Assembly (NCBI RefSeq): GCF_005877885.1
Contig: NZ_VCHY01000008.1
Location: forward strand, 172,062 to 236,061
Reading direction: 5' to 3'
DNA length: 64,000 nucleotides
DNA from: Labilibacter sediminis
GTDB taxonomy: Bacteria; Bacteroidota; Bacteroidia; Bacteroidales; Marinilabiliaceae
The position numbers and the translations under genes were made by a program. Below are positions 58,188 through 64,000 of this stretch, one piece after another (the stretch's first letter is position 1; the number at the start of each line of letters is the position of its first letter). Below the pieces are notes generated by a model. It saw only the letters and a program-made list of their open reading frames with translations, did no database searches and was not told the origin of the DNA.

Positions 58188-58724
58188 ATGATGAGAAAAT
58201 TACGAAACAAAGAACTAAACAGATTAAGTGTAGAAGAGTTCAAAGAAATTGAAAAAACACCTATAATTGCCATATTAGACAACATTAGGAGTTTAAACAA
58301 TGTGGGATCGGTATTTCGCACTTCCGACGCTTTATGTATAGAAGAAATATACTTATGCGGTATTACACCTACCCCTCCCCATAATGACATTCATAAAACA
58401 GCCTTAGGAGCCGAAGATTCAATGAACTGGAGTTATCATGAAGATACCGTTAACGCCATTAAAAAACTGCAGCAAAAAGGCTACAAAGTATATTGTGTAG
58501 AACAAGCAGAAGGCAGCACCTCTTTATTGAATTTTAAACCTGTAAAAAACGAATCTATAGCCTTGGTATTTGGTAACGAAGTAAAAGGTGTTCAGCAAAA
58601 AGTTATTGATATTTCAGATGGATGTGTGGAAATACCTCAATTTGGAACCAAACATTCATTAAACATTAGTGTTAGTGCAGGCATTGTTTTGTGGGAAGCC
58701 TCTAAACACATACTAGGTTTATAA
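58188..58724 (+). CDS. SpoU/TrmH-family RNA methyltransferase
   Basis: A 178-residue SPOUT-fold 2'-O-methyltransferase without the N-terminal L30-like domain. Motif 1 is IAILDNIRSLNNVGSVFRTS, motif 2 is SIALVFGNEVKGVQQK, and motif 3 is SLNISVSAGIVLWEA. The Arg and Glu of the active site are in place. It methylates a tRNA or rRNA ribose; the target is not decidable from sequence. It is divergent from sucC, and a palindromic repeat begins six bases after its stop. Confidence 0.93.
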   Translation: MMRKLRNKELNRLSVEEFKEIEKTPIIAILDNIRSLNNVGSVFRTSDALCIEEIYLCGITPTPPHNDIHKTALGAEDSMNWSYHEDTVNAIKKLQQKGYKVYCVEQAEGSTSLLNFKPVKNESIALVFGNEVKGVQQKVIDISDGCVEIPQFGTKHSLNISVSAGIVLWEASKHILGL

Positions 58725-58729
58725 TCCAA

Positions 58730-58904
58730 TTAAACCCGGAATATGCATTAAAAAGTCTATTACAATTTGAAACTACGTCAAAACAAGTCGTTTCACTAAC
58801 TTACCTCAACTCACCATAGCGGTGCTATGCATCGTTTCAATAAGTTCTTGTTTTATAGCATTTTCAAATCTCATTACGAAATTTTAATGCATAAACCGGG
58901 TTAA
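58730..58904. repeat. 175-bp palindromic repeat, copy 4 (subtype B)
   Basis: Runs from TTAAACCCGG to CCGGGTTAA. It contains TTGAAACTACGTCAAAACAAG as one arm and CTTGTTTTATAGCATTTTCAA as the other, and CATAGCGGTGCTATG in the centre. It begins six bases after the methylase stop. Confidence 0.9.
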
Positions 58905-58920
58905 AAAAACTTTAGAAAGC

Positions 58921-58953
58921 AAAAAAGGCCGATCATTACTGATCGGCCTTTTT
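58921..58953. terminator. Terminator between the repeat and the TPR lipoprotein gene
   Basis: AAAGGCCGATCA pairs with TGATCGGCCTTT around TTAC, with A before the stem and T after it. It can serve the minus-strand gene ending at 58974. Confidence 0.9.
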
Positions 58954-58973
58954 GTATAATGTATCAATGACAA

Positions 58974-60695
58974 TTACTGTACGATTGATTTGAATGTAGC
59001 ATCTTCAAGGAATTTACCGAATTCCATATCTTTTAATGCAACAGCTTTTAAAGAAGAGTCAAGCTCAACTGCTTTACGAAGGCTGTCAAATAATAAATCG
59101 TTATCAGCAGTGCGAGCACCAACGATAGCTTTTAAGTAATATTTGAATCCTGCTTCTTTAGTATTAGCATTTAAAGTAGATAAAGCAGCGTCATATTTTC
59201 CAGCTAAGATTTTAGCTAAACCAGCATTACAAGAAGTGCTGTTTCCGAAATAACGCATTGCTGCATCATAGTCTCCTTTGTGGATAGAAACAATACCTAA
59301 GTTGTTATCCAACTCTGGACCAACACCAGCAGCAGCTCCGAAATACTCTTCTGCCTTAGCTAAGTCACCCTGACGTAAAGCAACAACACCTAGGTTATTA
59401 TTTACAACAGCATTTGAAGAACTTAACTCATTAGCTTTATCAAGAGCTACTTTAGCGTCATCAAGCTTATCTTGTTGAACTAAGATGTAAGCAACATCAT
59501 TGTGACCTCTCCAACATTTAGGATAAACAGTGTTTACACTTTTGTAGATAGCTAATTTCTCATCCAAATCTTCTGTTAAAGTTGCAGCATAAAGAAGCTC
59601 TTCAACGTTTAATTCACTAGGATTAGATGCAGCTAATTTAGCAATCTCTTCGTCTGTTTTACCAATTACATCAACATTAACGGCAATTTTAGAACGACGT
59701 AATTGTGGTAAAATATCGTCAGCAATTACTTTAAATGTTTCTGACATGTTTTTGATTTCTTTTTCACGTACTTCAGGATCTGAGTACATAGAAAGAACTC
59801 TTAAGATTAATTCTTTGTCCTGGATGCTTGAAGCTTCCATTAAAGCTTTAAAACCTTCCCAGTCTTCAGGAGTATTTTTAAGATCGAAAAATCCTTCAGC
59901 AGAACCATCAACTTTAGCTCTTTTTAACTCTTTTGAGATATACTTTTCTGTTACTTTTTCCCTTTTCTCAGCTAAAGAAGTGTTTAAGTCAGTAGGACCA
60001 TCAGGAGATGCGTAAGCAGAAATGCTAACACCTTTGAATTCTTTGTTCTCAGTAGCTTCAGCTTCTTCGATATACTCTTTAAGTGCACTGATCTCTTCTT
60101 TTCTTAATTCAGTACCACGTAAAGCAGCTTGCTGAATAAGGAAATAAATATCAGCACCTTTGCTTTCAGGAATAATTCTTTGGAAGTTATCTTTTCCTAA
60201 TGCAACAGCAGCACCTTTATCTTTTACAAGATCAGAAGTAGCAATTACACCATCAGCAATTTTAAAATCATCAAAATCAAGCGTTTGAGAACCTTTAGTT
60301 GCTTTAATTCTAACAACAAGATCAGATACCTTCATGTTTTCGTTGTAAGGAACAGATCCTGTATATGTATATTGTCCACCGTTTAAGTAAGAAATAACCT
60401 GGTTATTACCTTCGGCACTTTCTCCTTGAACTGTTTTTGAAGGGAAAGCTGTTTCGCCACCTTCATACTTTAATACAGGAGTAAGCTCAACGATAGATTT
60501 CTTATCCATGTATTTTTCTGGCACCTTAACCTTAACTGTAATGTCTACTTTACCAGCGTGTGCTTCTAATACTTCCGGAGTAACAGTATATGCTACATCA
60601 GTTGCTCCACTTTTCATTTTATTTAGCCCGGCACAACTCGCTAAAAGCGCAGCAAGAGCTATTGAAGCAAAAACATTGATTCTTGATTTTTTCAT
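58974..60695 (-). CDS. OmpA-like and TPR-containing lipoprotein
   Basis: A 573-residue lipoprotein with signal MKKSRINVFASIALAALLAS and lipobox Cys22. The first 190 residues are beta-rich and unrecognised. Residues about 200-330 contain an OmpA-C-like segment (FKGVSISAYASPDGPTDLNT followed by SLAEKREKVTEKYI), which in other proteins binds peptidoglycan. The last 200 residues hold TPR-type repeats (GHNDVAYILVQQDKLDDAKV; NNNLGVVALRQGDLAKAEEY; GIVSIHKGDYDAAMRYFGNS). It is an abundant-looking Bacteroidota envelope protein, with no exact family I can name. Candidate promoter TAAATTTG at 60751-60744 is about 50 bases upstream. Confidence 0.75.
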   Translation of the reverse strand: MKKSRINVFASIALAALLASCAGLNKMKSGATDVAYTVTPEVLEAHAGKVDITVKVKVPEKYMDKKSIVELTPVLKYEGGETAFPSKTVQGESAEGNNQVISYLNGGQYTYTGSVPYNENMKVSDLVVRIKATKGSQTLDFDDFKIADGVIATSDLVKDKGAAVALGKDNFQRIIPESKGADIYFLIQQAALRGTELRKEEISALKEYIEEAEATENKEFKGVSISAYASPDGPTDLNTSLAEKREKVTEKYISKELKRAKVDGSAEGFFDLKNTPEDWEGFKALMEASSIQDKELILRVLSMYSDPEVREKEIKNMSETFKVIADDILPQLRRSKIAVNVDVIGKTDEEIAKLAASNPSELNVEELLYAATLTEDLDEKLAIYKSVNTVYPKCWRGHNDVAYILVQQDKLDDAKVALDKANELSSSNAVVNNNLGVVALRQGDLAKAEEYFGAAAGVGPELDNNLGIVSIHKGDYDAAMRYFGNSTSCNAGLAKILAGKYDAALSTLNANTKEAGFKYYLKAIVGARTADNDLLFDSLRKAVELDSSLKAVALKDMEFGKFLEDATFKSIVQ

Positions 60696-61008
60696 AATAT
60701 TAACCTAATTATGTGTTTTCAATTAACTTTCGATAAGTAATTACAAATTTAAGAATGTTTTTAAAAAATAAAAGGTTCACATTCAATAATTGCAAATATA
60801 GATAATCTCTTAAAAATATAGCTATCCCTAGCAAATTTAATCATGTCTTCTGCAAATTTACTTTCTGACAACATAAATGGGATGGCACAATCTTAATATC
60901 TTTTGCTAACTTAATCATTCTTAACCTTAATCATATGTCATTCACCTGCAACAAACACATATTCAAAACAAGTAAATGAACTTATTAAAGTTGCATTTTA
61001 TTAACATC
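60696..61008. other. Intergenic region with a candidate -7 box
   Basis: 313 bases between two minus-strand genes. TAAATTTG on the minus strand at 60751-60744 may be the -7 box of the TPR lipoprotein gene, with a poor -33 box. No terminator is clear for the prolyl oligopeptidase gene and nothing else is seen. Confidence 0.35.
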
Positions 61009-63153
61009 TTATTTTGCATTTAAAGAATACTCCACTCCCATATTATGAAACATGAAAGACCAAATATCTGCAGCTTCTTCAATTTGCTTTGCAGTAGGCT
61101 TACCAGCACCATGACCAGCCTTGCTTTCTATACGAATAAGTACCGGATTTTCTCCTTTATATTTACTTTGTAGCTCTGCTATATATTTAAAAGAATGCGC
61201 AGGTACAACTCTGTCATCATGATCAGCAGTTAATACCATTACTGCAGGATAATTATCTTCTGTACTAATATTGTGTACCGGCGAATATCCCAACAGGTAA
61301 TCAAACATTTCTTTATCATCCTCGGAAGTTCCATAGTCAACAGCCCAAAACTTACCTATGGTAAACTTATGATATCGCAACATATCCATTACGCCAACAG
61401 CTGGAAAGGCCACTTTAAAAAGATCTGGTCTTTGATTTGTTACAGCACCTACAAGCAGTCCTCCATTTGAACCTCCTAAAATCGCAAGCTTATCGTTTGA
61501 CGTATACTTCTCTTCAATTAAATACTCTGCTGCTGCAATAAAATCATCAAATACATTTTGCTTATCTAACTTTGTTCCGGCTTTATGCCATACTTCACCG
61601 TACTCTCCTCCTCCACGAATATTGGCCATGGCAAAGACACCTCCATTTTCTAAAAGGATCATACGCGATATAGAAAATGTAGGCGTTAAACTAATATTGA
61701 AACCACCATATCCATACAACTGTGTAGGATTATTTCCATCCAGCTTTATACCTTTTTTGTGCACAATAAACATTGGCACTTTGGTTCCATCCTTACTTTC
61801 GTAAAATACCTGCTTGGTTATATACTGGTCAAAGTCGATATCCAGTTCCGGTTTCCAAAAAAGCGATGAGGTATTTGTTTTAATATCATATTTATATACG
61901 GCAGAAGGATAAACAAATGAAGTAAATGTAAAATAAGTTTCTTCATCTTCAATATCTCCGCTAAAACCATACACAGATCCCAGTGCCGGCAAATTAATAT
62001 CATGTGAAAATTCACCTTTTAAGTCATACACCTTTACCACATCATGCGCATCTTTCATATATTGGGCAAAACACTTACCTCCTACAATAGAGACTGAAGC
62101 CAATACTTCATCTTGTTCCGGAATGAAATCTATCCAGGCATCTTTGTCTTTATCCTTTGGACCAAATTTAATGACCCTGGTCTTTGGTGCCTTATAATTT
62201 GTTGATACAATAAACTCTCCATCGATATGATCAATCACATTATAATCATTGTCGAAATCAGTGACAATTTTTTGAATAGCTCCGTCTTTTACCTGAAGAT
62301 CTTTTATATATAAAGCATTACCACTTGTTGACTCTGTAACACTAATCACCAGATACTTTTCATCCTCGGTAGCATAACCACTCATATTCCATTCAGGATG
62401 ATCAGGATCTTCATATATTACCTTATCCAACTCCGGATTATCCCCCAGATTATGATAGTAAATTTTTTGATTTGTATTCTCCCCTTTTAACTCATCGCCT
62501 TCTGCCGGAGCTTCAAAGCGCGAATAGAAAAAACCATTTTTATACCATGAAATTCCGGAAAACTTTACCCATTTAATATGATCTTGCAATAGTTTACCAG
62601 TTTCAATCTCCTTCACATAGACTTCCCTCCAATCGGAACCACCTCTTGATATGGCATAAGCCAGGTACTTTCCATCCTTTGAAATACTAAAAGTACTTAA
62701 AGCTACTGTTCCGTCTTCTGATAATTTATTGGGATCGATAAGTACTTTTTCCTCTGCATCTTCACTTTCCTTATAAAAGTATACTGATTGATTTTGTAAA
62801 CCATCATTTTTAGCATAAATCAAAAGACCCGACTTAGTAAACGGCGTAGACATCTTGGCATAATCCCAGATTTGTGTAAGCCTGTTTTCAATATCCTTTT
62901 TAAAAGGAATCTGTGCCAGGAAAGAATCAGTTACTTTGTTTTGTTCTATAACCCAACTCTTGGTTTCTTCCGAGTTATCATCCTCGAGCCATCGATAAGG
63001 ATCTGGCACTTTAGTACCAAAATATTCATCAACAGTATCCACTGTTTTTGTTTGAGGATAATTAAGTTTACTCATGTTACTTTTACTATTACACGCCCAA
63101 AAGAAAAGGCACAAGGAAAAACAAATAATGTTGTTGATTAATTTAGACTTCAT
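61009..63153 (-). CDS. Prolyl oligopeptidase, S9 family
   Basis: A 714-residue exported serine peptidase that cleaves after proline in short peptides. The signal region MKSKLINNIICFSLCLFFWA ends in Cys21, so it is likely a lipoprotein. A seven-bladed propeller spans residues about 60-430 (DPYRWLEDDNSEETKSWV; DPDHPEWNMSGYATEDEKYL). The catalytic alpha/beta-hydrolase domain has nucleophile Ser in AILGGSNGGLLVGAV, Asp in LTADHDDRVVPAHS, and His in ESKAGHGAGKPTAKQ. All three catalytic residues are present. Confidence 0.96.
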   Translation of the reverse strand: MKSKLINNIICFSLCLFFWACNSKSNMSKLNYPQTKTVDTVDEYFGTKVPDPYRWLEDDNSEETKSWVIEQNKVTDSFLAQIPFKKDIENRLTQIWDYAKMSTPFTKSGLLIYAKNDGLQNQSVYFYKESEDAEEKVLIDPNKLSEDGTVALSTFSISKDGKYLAYAISRGGSDWREVYVKEIETGKLLQDHIKWVKFSGISWYKNGFFYSRFEAPAEGDELKGENTNQKIYYHNLGDNPELDKVIYEDPDHPEWNMSGYATEDEKYLVISVTESTSGNALYIKDLQVKDGAIQKIVTDFDNDYNVIDHIDGEFIVSTNYKAPKTRVIKFGPKDKDKDAWIDFIPEQDEVLASVSIVGGKCFAQYMKDAHDVVKVYDLKGEFSHDINLPALGSVYGFSGDIEDEETYFTFTSFVYPSAVYKYDIKTNTSSLFWKPELDIDFDQYITKQVFYESKDGTKVPMFIVHKKGIKLDGNNPTQLYGYGGFNISLTPTFSISRMILLENGGVFAMANIRGGGEYGEVWHKAGTKLDKQNVFDDFIAAAEYLIEEKYTSNDKLAILGGSNGGLLVGAVTNQRPDLFKVAFPAVGVMDMLRYHKFTIGKFWAVDYGTSEDDKEMFDYLLGYSPVHNISTEDNYPAVMVLTADHDDRVVPAHSFKYIAELQSKYKGENPVLIRIESKAGHGAGKPTAKQIEEAADIWSFMFHNMGVEYSLNAK

Positions 63154-63178
63154 CTCTTAAATGTTTTTGTTGATATGA

Positions 63179-63354
63179 TTAAACCAGCAATATGCATTAG
63201 AAAATCTATTACACATTGAAATCACTTCAAAACAAGACACATTGTTGCTTCACTTCAACTCACCAGAACGATGCTATGCCTCGTTTCAGTAAAACCTTGT
63301 TTTATTGTGCATTCAATGCTCATGACGAAGTTCTAATACGATAATCCGGGTTAA
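63179..63354. repeat. 175-bp palindromic repeat, copy 5 (subtype A)
   Basis: Runs from TTAAACCAGC to CCGGGTTAA. It is near-identical to copy 1 over the middle (for example TTGCTTCACTTCAACTCACC and GAACGATGCTATGCCTCGTT). It lies 25 bases upstream of the prolyl oligopeptidase start and 57 bases after the end of the gene at 63412. Confidence 0.88.
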
Positions 63355-63411
63355 ATTAAGATTTCTTTTTGACTTTTAGGGGGAAGGAAAGTCATATATT
63401 CTAACAAAATA

Positions 63412-63903
63412 CTAGAACAACAAATGTTGCTTACGCATTTTTTCTTCTTTTACTTTACCCATAAACCAACCAATCATCATACCCAGCAACCATCCTAAAA
63501 CAATACCTCCTTTTAAAACCCCGTCAAAAAACAGGTACCCAATTAACACACCCAACAAAACTCCCAGCACCATCCCTGAAAGTGCAAACATGGATAATAT
63601 AAAACCTTTGGGTCGAATTTGATGATGATCCTTCAGGTGGTTAAAAATTTCCTTTACCAGAAGATCAAAATCCCTTGAATATGTGTTACCATCATCAAAA
63701 AACTTATCCAGATGTTCAGTTGCTACCTGAATCTTTGACCAATACATCTTACACTCAGTACATGTTTTTGATTTTATAGATAACAGCTTTCCTAACCTGG
63801 GTAACACTTCAAAATTGGAAAACCTGGCCTGATATTTAGGCAATCCCTCAGCCTTTTCTTCCAAAATTGCTATCCACTCATTATAATCTAATGCTTCCTG
63901 CAT
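63412..63903 (-). CDS. Membrane protein with GxxxG-rich double span
   Basis: A 163-residue protein from the ATG at 63903 (MQEALDYNEW); a TTG at 63915 would add four residues. A soluble N-terminal part of about 100 residues has a cysteine pair in SKTCTECKMYW, followed by a helical region. Two glycine-zipper spans close the protein: GMVLGVLLGVLIGYLFF and GGIVLGWLLGMMIGWFMG, joined by a short loop. GxxxG repeats of this density usually drive helix packing or oligomers. I do not recognise the family. No partner gene is evident. Confidence 0.7.
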   Translation of the reverse strand: MQEALDYNEWIAILEEKAEGLPKYQARFSNFEVLPRLGKLLSIKSKTCTECKMYWSKIQVATEHLDKFFDDGNTYSRDFDLLVKEIFNHLKDHHQIRPKGFILSMFALSGMVLGVLLGVLIGYLFFDGVLKGGIVLGWLLGMMIGWFMGKVKEEKMRKQHLLF

Positions 63904-63924
63904 ATTATTTAACAATTAAGTAAT

Positions 63925-64000
63925 TTAACCCGCAATATGCGTTAGAAAACCTATTACGTAATGAAACTACTGCCAATCAAGGCGTAAACTAACTTGTTTC
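63925..64000. repeat. Partial 175-bp palindromic repeat, copy 6 (runs off window)
   Basis: Begins TTAACCCGCAATATGCGTTAG and continues as AAACCTATTACGTAATG, the left end of the family. It is cut by the window end. It starts 22 bases upstream of the ATG at 63903, so it lies in the leader or promoter of that gene. Confidence 0.75.

Overview
The window is about 64 kb of a low-GC chromosome from a member of the Bacteroidota. The signs seen directly are a SusC/SusD pair with a hybrid two-component regulator, a type IX secretion C-terminal domain, many Bacteroidota-style lipoproteins, and promoters of the TTTG / TAnnTTTG kind. The gene mix (sulfatase-free galactan-type locus, N5-carboxyethylornithine synthase-like enzyme, YitT pair, MORN/TPR lipoproteins) would suit a marine or sediment Marinilabiliales-like organism, but that placement is inference. 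The gene content is mostly chromosomal and orderly. No prophage, CRISPR array, complete insertion sequence or plasmid module was found.

Layout. 1-6.3 kb: a secreted GH13 amylase-like lipoprotein, a BamA/TamA-type barrel protein, a cysteine-rich PAS-like protein and a TPR/MORN protein. 6.3-15.2 kb: exonuclease III, small stress and VOC proteins, a DUF4136 lipoprotein, a small barrel-like protein, an FAD-linked oxidase and a U32 peptidase-like RNA hydroxylation protein. 15.4-30.8 kb: a polysaccharide utilisation locus. susC-susD-GH2-GH30 run on the minus strand, and a 1352-residue hybrid sensor plus a SusE/F-like lipoprotein run on the plus strand from the divergent intergenic region. The GH2/GH30 pair suggests a beta-galactan. 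A hairpin with a T-tract between susD and the GH2 gene could set the ratio of binding proteins to enzymes. 30.9-36.8 kb: a serine hydrolase, a CE1-like esterase, a NYN-LOTUS protein, a carboxyethylornithine synthase-like enzyme and an EF-hand lipoprotein. 36.8-38.3 kb: a small insertion-like unit beside tRNA-Arg(CCG), an array of six mini-hairpins and a 283-bp repeat. 38.3-47 kb: leuS, two YitT paralogs around a secreted tail-collar/T9SS pair, and an M23 peptidase. 47-64 kb: housekeeping genes (purN, acpP-fabF-rnc, a sensor kinase/response regulator pair, lepA, an epimerase, sucC, a SpoU methylase), an OmpA/TPR lipoprotein, prolyl oligopeptidase and a GxxxG-rich membrane protein.

The least expected content lies between the genes. 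There are three kinds of repeat: (i) a family of about 175-bp imperfect palindromes ending in TTAACCCG/CGGGTTAA, with five full copies and two or three partial ones; (ii) a pair of 283-bp near-identical repeats at 12.5 and 37.7 kb; (iii) a 330-bp palindromic element nested inside one of the family (i) copies. The 3' end of tRNA-Arg(CCG) is duplicated, and the two copies bracket a single four-helix-bundle gene of the rRNA intervening-sequence family. That is the strongest candidate for a little-described mobile unit in the window.
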